From: DSSM01 sp964484125
GTDB lineage: Bacteria > Bacteroidota > Ignavibacteria > Tepidaquicellales > Tepidaquicellaceae
Assembly: GCA_964484125.1 (NCBI GenBank)
Contig: CAZAEK010000004.1
Coordinates: forward strand, 124,001-188,000
Length of the DNA: 64,000 nt
Reading direction: 5' to 3'
Positions 36,211 through 44,631 of the stretch are shown here, in pieces. The translations under genes and the position numbers were made by a program. The notes beneath the pieces were generated by a model. The model was not told the DNA's origin. It was given only the letters and a program-made list of their open reading frames with translations, and did no database searches. The stretch's first letter is position 1. Each line of letters opens with the position of its first letter.

Positions 36211-36240
36211 ACCGGAATTTTAAAAATTCCGGTTATTTTT
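36211..36240 (+). terminator. Rho-independent terminator after the MIO lyase gene
   Basis: The perfect arms ACCGGAATTTT and AAAATTCCGGT (36211-36233) are followed by TATTTTT. It closes the gatE-gatD-lyase transcription unit and separates it from the MarR gene. Confidence 0.82.
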
Positions 36241-36310
36241 TATAAAGAGACCAATTTATCTCTTGAAAGAAGATAAATAAAATATTATTTTAGGGTGTAA
36301 AATAATTCTG

Positions 36311-36772
36311 ATGATTCAAACAGAAAATATTCCTGTAAAAAAAGAAGAAGAAATTGCAGACCTGCTGTGTGAATTAACCCGTTTATGCAATATCAAGGAG
36401 GAACATCTTGCATCTACTTTTAATCTTTCACCGGGAGAATTCAGGTTATTAAAATGTTTTGTATCAAAGGAATCATATACTACAAAAGAACTCTGCTATT
36501 TATTAAATCTTACGCCGGGAAGAATAACCCACCTTGTCAGTTCACTTGAGAAGAAAAATCTGATAAAAAGATATGTAACACCTATTGACAGAAGGAATAT
36601 AATAATCTCACTTTCATCTGCGAGCAGAAATTTTATTAACAGCATATACGCTGACCATGTTAATTTTCATAATAATGTATTGATTAAAGTAACTGAAAAG
36701 AAAAAAAGAGAAATACTAAGCAGTTTAAAGATGTTGGTTGATTCTTTACAAAAATGGATAAACGAAAAATAA
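36311..36772 (+). CDS. MarR-family transcriptional regulator
   Basis: Winged-helix DNA-binding protein of 153 residues. The recognition region shows TTKELCYLLNLTPGRITHLVSSLEKKNLIKR, here spanning residues 57-87, followed by the wing VTPIDRRNIIISLS with the family's Asp-Arg-Arg. Flanking helices form the dimer interface. It sits 20 bases upstream of the octaheme cytochrome gene on the same strand and is probably the regulator of that cluster. Its two cysteines near the N-terminal helix (LLCELTRLCN) could serve redox sensing, as in some MarR proteins, but that is inference. Confidence 0.88.
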   Translation: MIQTENIPVKKEEEIADLLCELTRLCNIKEEHLASTFNLSPGEFRLLKCFVSKESYTTKELCYLLNLTPGRITHLVSSLEKKNLIKRYVTPIDRRNIIISLSSASRNFINSIYADHVNFHNNVLIKVTEKKKREILSSLKMLVDSLQKWINEK

Positions 36773-36792
36773 ATTTTTAATATAATATATTT

Positions 36793-38361
36793 ATGAGGAA
36801 AATAATTTTAATTGTTGCAGTTTTATTTATAATAATAGTATCTCTGGTTTTTATATTACGTGAAAGGACCTTAGACCCTGATAATTTAAAAACACTTGCT
36901 GATAAATATCAGAGGAAGGAGAAATCAGCTGCAGACCATTCAAAGTTTCCTGAGTTAAACCGGAAATTTAATTCTCCGCAGGAAGTAACGGAAACCTGTA
37001 TATCATGCCATAACGAGCGCCACAAAGAAATAATGCAATCAAATCACTGGAATTGGGAAAGGGAAGAATATGTAGAAGGAAGAGGTATAATTCATATAGG
37101 TAAAAAGAATGCAATAAATAATTTTTGCATAGGCACAGAGGGAAATGAGAAAAGTTGCGCAAAATGTCATATAGGATTTGGTGCTACAGATAAAATGCAG
37201 GGTTATTCTGATTCGACAAATATTGATTGTATGGTATGTCACGATAATTCAGAGACGTATGTTAAAGGTAGCGAAATGGGCGGTTATCCTGATCCTTCAG
37301 TAAATTTAACACTTGTAGCTCAGAAAGTTGGTAGTCCTAAAAGAACAAATTGCGGAGTTTGTCATTTCTTCGGAGGTGGTGGCAATAATGTTAAACACGG
37401 CGATCTGGAGATGTCTATGTTTGAACCTACGAAAGAAGTAGATGTTCACATGGCAATAGACGGAGCAAATCTGCAATGTCAGGCATGCCACGAAACAAAA
37501 AACCACATGATGAAGGGCAGAGTATATTCCTTATCTTCGATGAACAGAAACCGCTCGGAGTGTGAACAGTGTCATACATCAACACCGCATGAAAAAAATA
37601 TTTTAAATGAGCATACATTGAAAGTTGCGTGTCAGACTTGTCATATACCTGTATATGCTAAGGTAAATTCAACAAAAACCGAATGGGATTGGTCAACTGC
37701 AGGTAAACTTAAAGACGGCGAGCCGTATGAGGAGGATGATTCTTTAGGAAACCATACATATTTATCAATAAAAGGCAGTTTCAAATGGGGAAGGAATTTA
37801 GTCCCTGAATATCAATGGTTCAACGGAAATGCAAGTCACTATCTTTTAGGCGATATTGTAAATGATACATCTAAACCATTAGTACTGAATACATTGCACG
37901 GTTCATATTCAGATCCTGAGTCAAAAATCATACCTGTTAAAGTGCATCGTTCAATTCAACCTTTTGATCCTGTGAATAAAATGCTTATTCAACCAAAACT
38001 TTTCTCAGATAAGAGCGGTCAGGGTGCATTATGGGTTGATTTTGATTGGCAGAGGGCTGCGGAAGTTGGAATGAAAGATGTAAATCTTCCATATAGCGGG
38101 AAATTATCATTTATCAGGACAGAAATGAACTGGCCTGTTAATCACATGGTATCAGCTAAAGATAAATCAGTGCAATGCGTTGAATGTCATACGAAGAATA
38201 ACAGCAGACTTGCAGGTCTTACAGATTTTTATATGCCGGGAAGAGATGCTAATTCATTCGTTGAATTTGTGGGTAAAGCTTCAATAATATTAACATTAGT
38301 AGGAGTATCCGCACACGGATTAATCAGAATATTAATTTCAAGAAAGAAAGGGAAAAAATAA
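36793..38361 (+). CDS. Octaheme c-type cytochrome, tetrathionate reductase (OTR) family
   Basis: Membrane-anchored periplasmic cytochrome with eight CXXCH haem-binding motifs: CISCH, CAKCH, CMVCH, CGVCH, CQACH, CEQCH, CQTCH and CVECH. The start of the haem region, NSPQEVTETCISCH followed by SNHWNWE, and the stretch EKSCAKCHIGFG are typical of the octaheme tetrathionate reductase family. Members reduce tetrathionate, nitrite or hydroxylamine in vitro. An N-terminal signal anchor (about residues 4-22) and a C-terminal transmembrane helix (about 493-512) are predicted. A cytochrome b gene starts 1 base after the stop. Length is 522 residues. The physiological substrate is not settled by sequence. 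Confidence 0.9.
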   Translation: MRKIILIVAVLFIIIVSLVFILRERTLDPDNLKTLADKYQRKEKSAADHSKFPELNRKFNSPQEVTETCISCHNERHKEIMQSNHWNWEREEYVEGRGIIHIGKKNAINNFCIGTEGNEKSCAKCHIGFGATDKMQGYSDSTNIDCMVCHDNSETYVKGSEMGGYPDPSVNLTLVAQKVGSPKRTNCGVCHFFGGGGNNVKHGDLEMSMFEPTKEVDVHMAIDGANLQCQACHETKNHMMKGRVYSLSSMNRNRSECEQCHTSTPHEKNILNEHTLKVACQTCHIPVYAKVNSTKTEWDWSTAGKLKDGEPYEEDDSLGNHTYLSIKGSFKWGRNLVPEYQWFNGNASHYLLGDIVNDTSKPLVLNTLHGSYSDPESKIIPVKVHRSIQPFDPVNKMLIQPKLFSDKSGQGALWVDFDWQRAAEVGMKDVNLPYSGKLSFIRTEMNWPVNHMVSAKDKSVQCVECHTKNNSRLAGLTDFYMPGRDANSFVEFVGKASIILTLVGVSAHGLIRILISRKKGKK

Positions 38362-38362
38362 A

Positions 38363-39100
38363 ATGTCAAGAGTAGTATATATTTATAAAGCATTTGAGAG
38401 ATTCTGGCACTGGATGCAGGCACTTTTAATATTTTTTCTTGCGGCAACCGGGTTTGAAATCCACGGAACCTATAAATTTTTTGGATATGAAAATGCTGTA
38501 GCATATCACAATTATGCCGCATACGCCCTGATTATACTTATAGTTTTTGCAATCTTCTGGCATTTCTCAACGGGCGAATGGAAGCAATATTTACCGACTA
38601 AAAAAAATTTAATGGCACAGGCAAATTATTATTTATTCGGTATTTTTAAGAATGCTCCTCACCCAACAAAGAAAACAGTTTTAAGTAAACTTAATCCCCT
38701 GCAAAAACTTGTATATCTCGGATTGAAAATTTTAGTTATTCCTGTTATGGTAATTTCCGGATTGCTATACATTTACTATCGCTATCCGCATCAGACAAAT
38801 ATAGAAGCATTAAGCATAGAATCATTAGCCCCGGTTGCAGTAATTCATACTTTAGGTGCTTATTTCCTGGTTGCCTTTGTTATCAGTCATTTATATCTGA
38901 TTACAACCGGTGAGACAATTACTTCAAACCTCAGAGCAATGATAACAGGATATGAAGAAATTGAAGACAATGAAAATCTTAATGAAGAGATTGAAAAAGA
39001 AAAAGCAATTGAAGAAAAAAAAGTGGAAAGTGAAAAAAAATTAGAAAGTGAAAAAAAATTAGAAACAGAAAATAATCAAAAGTTAATAATTACAGATTAA
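38363..39100 (+). CDS. Membrane cytochrome b, thiosulfate reductase cytochrome b type
   Basis: Four- to five-helix membrane protein of the cytochrome b561 superfamily that probably passes electrons between the quinone pool and the octaheme cytochrome. Haem-ligand candidates are the His residues in ERFWHWMQA, AVAYHNYAAYALI, FAIFWHFSTGEW, VIHTLGAY and VISHLYLI. After about residue 195 the protein has a cytoplasmic tail of some 50 residues rich in Glu and Lys, including a tandem KxESEK repeat. It overlaps nothing but is tightly spaced with both neighbours (1 and 5 bases), so it is one operon with them. Confidence 0.88.
   Translation: MSRVVYIYKAFERFWHWMQALLIFFLAATGFEIHGTYKFFGYENAVAYHNYAAYALIILIVFAIFWHFSTGEWKQYLPTKKNLMAQANYYLFGIFKNAPHPTKKTVLSKLNPLQKLVYLGLKILVIPVMVISGLLYIYYRYPHQTNIEALSIESLAPVAVIHTLGAYFLVAFVISHLYLITTGETITSNLRAMITGYEEIEDNENLNEEIEKEKAIEEKKVESEKKLESEKKLETENNQKLIITD
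39026..39061 (+). repeat. 18-base tandem duplication inside the cytochrome b tail
   Basis: Two exact copies of GAAAGTGAAAAAAAATTA encode KLESEK-type repeats, followed by a decayed third copy. The runs of eight A residues could slip during replication. The length is a multiple of three, so copy changes keep the frame. Confidence 0.8.
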
Positions 39101-39105
39101 AAAAT

Positions 39106-39621
39106 ATGGAAGAAAAAAAATATATGAACCCTTATCTTGCCGGCTTTCTGCTTGGATTATTACTCCTTGCAACAATATTTATAACCGGCAGAGGCCTTGG
39201 CGCAAGTGGTGCGGTTAAAAGCGGAGTTATATCAATAGTTAATTTTATAGCTCCGACACATACAGGAAATACTCATTATTATCAGGAGTATTTTCAGGAA
39301 CATAAGGAAGGAGCATTAAAGAACTGGTTAGTATTTGAAGTCATAGGAGTTGTAATAGGTGCGTTTATTTCAGGATTGATTTCTAACAGACTCAGTTTTA
39401 AGCTTGAACATTCACCCAAAATATCAAGCAAAGTAAGGATATTTGCAGCATTGGCAGGAGGAGCATTGTTTGGATTCGGTGCGCAACTTGGAAGGGGTTG
39501 TACAAGCGGATCAGCGTTAAGCGGTATGGCAGTGATGTCTGCAGGAGGTATAATTACCATGCTTGCAATATTTGGCGGAGCGTATTTATTCGCATATTTT
39601 TTCAGAAAACTTTGGATATAG
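39106..39621 (+). CDS. YeeE/YedE-family membrane protein (first of a pair)
   Basis: Half-size member of the YeeE/YedE (DUF395) family, whose characterised members import thiosulfate or related sulfur species. The 171-residue protein has about four helices and the family signature LGRGCTSGSALSGMAV with a conserved Cys. The N-terminal part MNPYLAGFLLGLLLL is also typical. It starts 5 bases after the cytochrome b gene and is followed after 16 bases by a second half-size family member. Two such halves usually act together as one transporter. Confidence 0.88.
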   Translation: MEEKKYMNPYLAGFLLGLLLLATIFITGRGLGASGAVKSGVISIVNFIAPTHTGNTHYYQEYFQEHKEGALKNWLVFEVIGVVIGAFISGLISNRLSFKLEHSPKISSKVRIFAALAGGALFGFGAQLGRGCTSGSALSGMAVMSAGGIITMLAIFGGAYLFAYFFRKLWI

Positions 39622-39637
39622 GAAAGGAGAAATAAAA

Positions 39638-40831
39638 ATGGCACCCTTAGTTCCTGATATAATTGGCAATGAATTAAATTTTGTTGTAGCGATTTTTATT
39701 GGAATTGCTTTTGGATATATACTTGAACAGGCAGGATTTTCAACTTCCAAAAAACTTGTCGGATTATTTTACGGATATGATTTTACTGTATTAAGAGTCT
39801 TTTTTACAGCGGGCATTACTGCAATGCTGGGAGTAGTTGCATTCGGATATTTTGGTATTCTTGATCTGAACCTTATTTACATTAATCCTACGTTTATATA
39901 TTCTGCACTGGTTGGTGGATTTATTATGGGGCTTGGTTTTATAATCGGTGGATTTTGCCCGGGCACAAGTGTTTGTGCTGCTGCAATCGGAAAAATTGAC
40001 GCAATGATATTCGTGGCAGGGTCATTCCTTGGTGTTTTTATATTTGCTGAAGGATATCCCATATTCGAAGGACTTTATAAAGGCGGAAACTGGGGAAGCC
40101 CGAAAATGTTTGAGATGTTAGGTATGTCTCAATCTATGTTCGCATTTCTTCTTACTTTTGTAGCAGTATTTGCATTCGTTGTTGTTACAAAAATCGAGGC
40201 AAAAGTTAATGGTAAACCAAACCCTGATTTACAACCCGGAAAATTATATGCAGGACTTGCTTTGATTGCAGTTATAATTGGAATTTCAGCTTTTGCAATG
40301 CCGGAGAGACAAACCGCAATAATGAAAAACGCAGAAAATAAAGAAAAGGTAGAAAAAATAAATCCACCTGTTATGACTTCAGATGAGTTGGCATACCGTA
40401 TAATTGATAAGGAGAAAAATCTTCAAATTTTTGACTTCAGAAGTCCGGAGGCATTTAATGAAATGAGCTTACCCGGCTCAGTAAATTATAAACCCGAAGA
40501 CATATTTGGTAAGGATATATCCAGGGTTTTGCTTCAAAAACATAAGATTAATGTTATTATAGCTGATGATGAAGATACTGAAAGAAAGATAGCGTATATA
40601 ATGGATGAAGCAGGATATTCAAATATAAGAATTTTAAAGGGCGGAATGAGGAATTTTATCGAAGAAATAATAAATTTCAAAAAACCATCTGTTATAAATT
40701 CGAGACAGGAAGAAGATACTTTCAGGTTCAGAGAGAAAGCGGCTGTTAAAATTCCTGAACTGATTAAAGAAAATAAGAATAAAGGATCTCAGGAAAAGAA
40801 ACAAACAAAACGAGTTCTCGGCGGTTGTTAA
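39638..40831 (+). CDS. YeeE/YedE-family protein fused to a degenerate rhodanese domain
   Basis: A membrane part of about residues 1-230 has several helices and the Cys-containing motif IGGFCPGTSVCAAAIGK. A rhodanese-like domain follows from about residue 248 to 350 (LQIFDFRSPEAFNEMSLPGSVNY). Where active rhodaneses have the persulfide-forming Cys loop, this protein reads INVIIADDEDTERK, with no Cys. The last residues are KRVLGGC, ending in a cysteine. The open frame extends upstream to 39563 across the preceding gene, but GGAAAGGAG is well placed for the ATG at 39638, giving 397 residues. It is the last gene of the MarR/octaheme cluster. Confidence 0.88.
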   Translation: MAPLVPDIIGNELNFVVAIFIGIAFGYILEQAGFSTSKKLVGLFYGYDFTVLRVFFTAGITAMLGVVAFGYFGILDLNLIYINPTFIYSALVGGFIMGLGFIIGGFCPGTSVCAAAIGKIDAMIFVAGSFLGVFIFAEGYPIFEGLYKGGNWGSPKMFEMLGMSQSMFAFLLTFVAVFAFVVVTKIEAKVNGKPNPDLQPGKLYAGLALIAVIIGISAFAMPERQTAIMKNAENKEKVEKINPPVMTSDELAYRIIDKEKNLQIFDFRSPEAFNEMSLPGSVNYKPEDIFGKDISRVLLQKHKINVIIADDEDTERKIAYIMDEAGYSNIRILKGGMRNFIEEIINFKKPSVINSRQEEDTFRFREKAAVKIPELIKENKNKGSQEKKQTKRVLGGC

Positions 40832-40853
40832 ATAAATTAGTTAGAATAAAATA

Positions 40854-40890
40854 AAAAGGATACTTCGCATAACGAGGTATCCTTTTCTTT
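40854..40890. terminator. Bidirectional terminator between the sulfur cluster and an M14 gene
   Basis: The arms AAAAGGATACTTCG and CGAGGTATCCTTTT (40854-40886) form a long hairpin with loop CATAA. A and T runs on its two sides let it act in both directions between convergent genes. Confidence 0.87.
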
Positions 40891-40906
40891 TAAAATTTCG
40901 AAGTGT

Positions 40907-43324
40907 TTATTTTATCAGAATCATTCTTTTAACATCATTAAAATCACCTGACAACATTCTGTAGAAATAAACTCCGCTTGTAAGTTTACCTGCATCAAAA
41001 TTAACATTATAATATCCGGGTTGCAGATTCTCATTCACAAGAGTATTTACTTCTTTTCCTAAAATATCATAAACTGTAATTTTAGTCATCCCTGCTTTTG
41101 GAATACTGAAACCAATGGTTGTAGTAGGGTTAAATGGATTCGGATAATTTTGTGATAGTCCAAATTCAGTTGGAATTTCATTACCTGTCTGTGTAATTCC
41201 TGTTGCAGCATCTTTATAATCAACGATTCTAAAGTCATCAATATAAACACCATCGCCCGGAGTACCGCTATCAGTATAAAAATAAAATCTGAATTTGACA
41301 TTTTGACCGATATAAGGACTGAGGTTTATTTGCTCATAAACCCAATACTTTACTTCAATATAGGAAGGCTGAGAAGAAAATACTTTTGTGTATCTACCTG
41401 GAAGGGAAGTCCATGTTGAGCCGGAATTTGTACTTATCTGAAATCTGCAGTAATCATAATTTACTTCAGTAGCAAATTTAATAGCAAATTCAACTCTTGG
41501 GTTTATCTTCCCGCTTAGATTAAAAGTTGGTGTGAGGTTAAAATAGCTTTGTGTAGAATTCTTGGAATTTCCGTATCTTGAATCAGCAAATGATTTATTC
41601 CCTGACCAGGAACTTACAAATGTTGAATCCCATAATAATTTATTTGACGTTGTTGTCCAGTTGCCAATGCCATTTTCGGCACCATCAAAGAATAAAGAAT
41701 CTATTTTACCAACAGTAACATAAAAAGTGTCTTTTGAAGCAACTATGCCTTCCTGTTTAACTGTTGCAATAAACTGCATATTATCGGCAATATTTGCAGT
41801 ATTGGGAATTTTAAATTTGAAGGGATTATTTGAATTAGTCTTTGATTGTCTTGCAGAAATTGAATCGTAGGATACCGAATTAACCAAAGGAGTAAGACCG
41901 CTATAGTTTGAGGTAAGTTCAACTACAACATTCTTCGAAGCGCCTTTAAGTCCTTTGTTTCTGATTTCGAGTATAAGATTTAAAGTGTCATTTTTTGAAG
42001 CCCAACCTTTACCGCCGACTTTGAAATTCTTCATCTTTGCATATCCACCACCAAACCATGTAACAAGTTTCATAGTTGGAAAGAATCTCGAACATTGTGG
42101 GATGATGAGGGATGGAGAGGGCCAGAAACTTGAACCTTCCATTTCTGAAGTCCAGGAATAACAGCCCTGTGAATGTAAATAATCACGTGTTGTGCCGGCA
42201 GAATAGTAAGAAAGCATTTCAATTACATTACCATAAAGAAAATTATTTGTAGCACCGAATTCAGAACTAAAATCGGAATATAAATCAAATACAACAACGG
42301 AATCATTGTAACTTAAAGGATTAAGGTTATATCCGGCAGCAGAATGAAGAGACATACCTATAATGGGTTTTTTCAGTAAAACAAAATTTTTAACTGAAAC
42401 ACATTCAGGTTCAGAAAATGCGGAAGGACCTCGATATGTGCCTGAACATGGATCATTAGAAGAACCGGAGCCGATTCCCCAACCATAGCTGTAATTTCTG
42501 TTTGGATCTACGCCATAGCATGAACCGTTTACTCTTCTGTTTTTTCTCCAACTGCCTCCACCGTTCGGATTTGTAGTCTGGTTGTAAACATATCCGTCAG
42601 GATTTACAACCGGAACAAAAAATATCTCCCTGTTATTTACCAGATATTGAGCTTCGGGATTGGTGTTATAATTTTCGAGTAACCACCACATATAGTACAG
42701 CTGTACTTCCATAGACATAGGTTCGCGGGCATGATGCATACCATCAAAATAAATTCCCGGTTCAGTTGCTGATTCATCAATGTCCGGGTTATCAGAAATT
42801 TTAACTGCATACAAAATCCTGTTTTCGTGTGAAGTCCCGATATTTTGTTTTGCAGTAATCAGGTTAGGGAATAGCAGTTTTAAAGTATCAAGCACACTTA
42901 TAACTTCAGTATATTTATGAAAACCGCCCATTGTACCGAGTGTATATCCATTAATTCCGTCTGCAGCCATTATATCATTATTATTTTGTCTCTCAGAAAG
43001 AGTCATTGGTGGTGCATTATTGTAATAACTGTCTAAATCGGGTATAAGAATTTCAAACCTAAAATTTAGATTTTTGAGTATAGAAAATTCAGTATCAGTT
43101 ATTTCAAGTATAATTCCTGTTTTCGGATTTCCGAAGAATTCCTCAGCCATTACTCCATTATTTGTTAAATATCCGATATCATCAATACTGTTTAAAAAAA
43201 CCTTTACACGGATATTTTTTCCTGTTACTGTGTTACTATTTTGCCCCGAATCATTTCCAACTCCCAATGTGATTGCAGATACAAATAAAATAATAACTGC
43301 AATTTTAATAATATTATGATTCAT
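40907..43324 (-). CDS. Secreted M14 zinc carboxypeptidase with CARDB-like, MAM-like and T9SS domains
   Basis: Extracellular metallocarboxypeptidase of 805 residues. A signal peptide covers about residues 1-22 and a propeptide-like region runs to about 125. The M14 domain occupies about 130-430, with the HxxE zinc ligands in DGMHHAREPMSME, VVNPDGYVY, DPNRNYSYGWG, the His in GMSLHSAAG, and the catalytic Glu in SWTSEMEGSS. A CARDB-like beta domain follows at about 445-545. Next is a MAM or immune-inhibitor-A-like domain at about 555-710 (SWSGNKSFADS...GVYIDDFRIVD). The last 80 residues are a T9SS sorting domain with NYPNPFNPTTTI. It is distinct from the smaller M14 enzyme at 14088. Confidence 0.92.
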   Translation of the reverse strand: MNHNIIKIAVIILFVSAITLGVGNDSGQNSNTVTGKNIRVKVFLNSIDDIGYLTNNGVMAEEFFGNPKTGIILEITDTEFSILKNLNFRFEILIPDLDSYYNNAPPMTLSERQNNNDIMAADGINGYTLGTMGGFHKYTEVISVLDTLKLLFPNLITAKQNIGTSHENRILYAVKISDNPDIDESATEPGIYFDGMHHAREPMSMEVQLYYMWWLLENYNTNPEAQYLVNNREIFFVPVVNPDGYVYNQTTNPNGGGSWRKNRRVNGSCYGVDPNRNYSYGWGIGSGSSNDPCSGTYRGPSAFSEPECVSVKNFVLLKKPIIGMSLHSAAGYNLNPLSYNDSVVVFDLYSDFSSEFGATNNFLYGNVIEMLSYYSAGTTRDYLHSQGCYSWTSEMEGSSFWPSPSLIIPQCSRFFPTMKLVTWFGGGYAKMKNFKVGGKGWASKNDTLNLILEIRNKGLKGASKNVVVELTSNYSGLTPLVNSVSYDSISARQSKTNSNNPFKFKIPNTANIADNMQFIATVKQEGIVASKDTFYVTVGKIDSLFFDGAENGIGNWTTTSNKLLWDSTFVSSWSGNKSFADSRYGNSKNSTQSYFNLTPTFNLSGKINPRVEFAIKFATEVNYDYCRFQISTNSGSTWTSLPGRYTKVFSSQPSYIEVKYWVYEQINLSPYIGQNVKFRFYFYTDSGTPGDGVYIDDFRIVDYKDAATGITQTGNEIPTEFGLSQNYPNPFNPTTTIGFSIPKAGMTKITVYDILGKEVNTLVNENLQPGYYNVNFDAGKLTSGVYFYRMLSGDFNDVKRMILIK

Positions 43325-43528
43325 AAAGAGTAATTAAATTATCTGTAAATTTAACTTAATTTTATTAAAAAGGCGATACACTAAGTTGAATAAAAGTTAT
43401 GTATAGTATTTTGCAAATGAAAGCTGAATCTCATAAATGTAGAATTACATAGCAATTTATTTCCAGTATATTTATAATTGCTTAATTATTATTATACATT
43501 ATTGTATCACCAAATTAAAATTATTAAT

Positions 43529-44578
43529 ATGAAAAAATTATTATCAGGATTAATTGTAATCACCTTAATTACTGCAGGTTTAACCGGATGCGGTAAGAAA
43601 GAAGGGGAGCAAAATAATGCACAAATTAACGGTGCAGGAGCATCCTTCCCGGCTCCATTATATTCGAAATGGTGCAGTGAATATTCAAAGCTCAACTCAG
43701 GAGTGAAAATTAATTACCAATCTATAGGCAGTGGTGGTGGTGTAAAGCAGTTGACAGAAGGTACTGTTGATTTCGGAGCTTCAGACAGCCCAATGACTGA
43801 AGAAGAATTAAAGAATGCAGAAACAAAGAATAATACTAAAGTTATTCATATTCCGGCAACAATAGGAGCAGTAGTATTATCATATAACATTCCGGAATTA
43901 ACAAAACCATTAAATCTCACCGGTGAAATAACTGCGGAGATATATCTTGGAAAAATAAAAAAATGGAATGACCCGAAAATTGTTAAAGAAAATGCAGGTG
44001 TATCTCTACCTGATAAAGAGATTGTAGTAGTTTACAGAACTGATGGCAGCGGGACAACATATATTTTCACAGATTATCTTGCAAATGTTAGCGAAACATG
44101 GAAAAATGATGTAGGTGTATCAAAGACAGTAAAATTCCCGGTAGGGCAGGGTGGTAAAGGTAATGAAGGTGTTGCAGGCGTAGTGAAACAAATGCCATAC
44201 TCAATTGGTTATATTGAATTAATATATGCCATTCAGAATAAACTCGGTTATGCAAACGTAAAGAATGCAAATGGCGAATTAATAAGTCCCTCTCTGGAAA
44301 GCGTAACGAAAGCAGCTGAGGTTTCATTGCCAAATATGCCCGAGACACTAACAGCCTCTATAGTAAATCCAAAAGGCGAAGGAGCTTATCCTATTTCAAG
44401 CTATACTTATTTATTATTATTTGAAGGTGGAAAAGATCCTGCAAAGCAAAAAAATATTGTTGATTTTATAAAATGGGCACTTGGAGACGGACAGAAATTT
44501 GCAAAAGAACTTGGATATTCACCTTTGCCTGCTGATGTGAGTAAGAAGGCATTGGAGAAACTCGATAAAATCAAATAA
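43529..44578 (+). CDS. pstS: Phosphate ABC transporter substrate-binding lipoprotein PstS
   Basis: Binds phosphate for import by PstCAB. The lipoprotein signal ends in the lipobox LTGC (Cys at residue 21). The mature protein starts with INGAGASFPAPLYSKW, contains GSGGGVKQLTEGTVDFGASDSPM, here from about residue 64, and the phosphate-contacting RTDGSGTTYIFTDYL. The frame is open upstream to 43478, but only the ATG at 43529 gives a proper signal peptide; length is then 349 residues. No pstC, pstA, pstB or phoU follows, so this copy is an orphan in the window. Confidence 0.93.
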   Translation: MKKLLSGLIVITLITAGLTGCGKKEGEQNNAQINGAGASFPAPLYSKWCSEYSKLNSGVKINYQSIGSGGGVKQLTEGTVDFGASDSPMTEEELKNAETKNNTKVIHIPATIGAVVLSYNIPELTKPLNLTGEITAEIYLGKIKKWNDPKIVKENAGVSLPDKEIVVVYRTDGSGTTYIFTDYLANVSETWKNDVGVSKTVKFPVGQGGKGNEGVAGVVKQMPYSIGYIELIYAIQNKLGYANVKNANGELISPSLESVTKAAEVSLPNMPETLTASIVNPKGEGAYPISSYTYLLLFEGGKDPAKQKNIVDFIKWALGDGQKFAKELGYSPLPADVSKKALEKLDKIK

Positions 44579-44631
44579 TAAAACTGATTGAAGATTTTCG
44601 TGATTTTGTTATGAAATCAAACAGTAGCTAA

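Noticed and set aside
39563..39637. Upstream extension of the second YeeE gene
   Set aside because: The extra 25 residues overlap the previous gene and lack membrane-protein character, while GGAAAGGAG marks the ATG at 39638.
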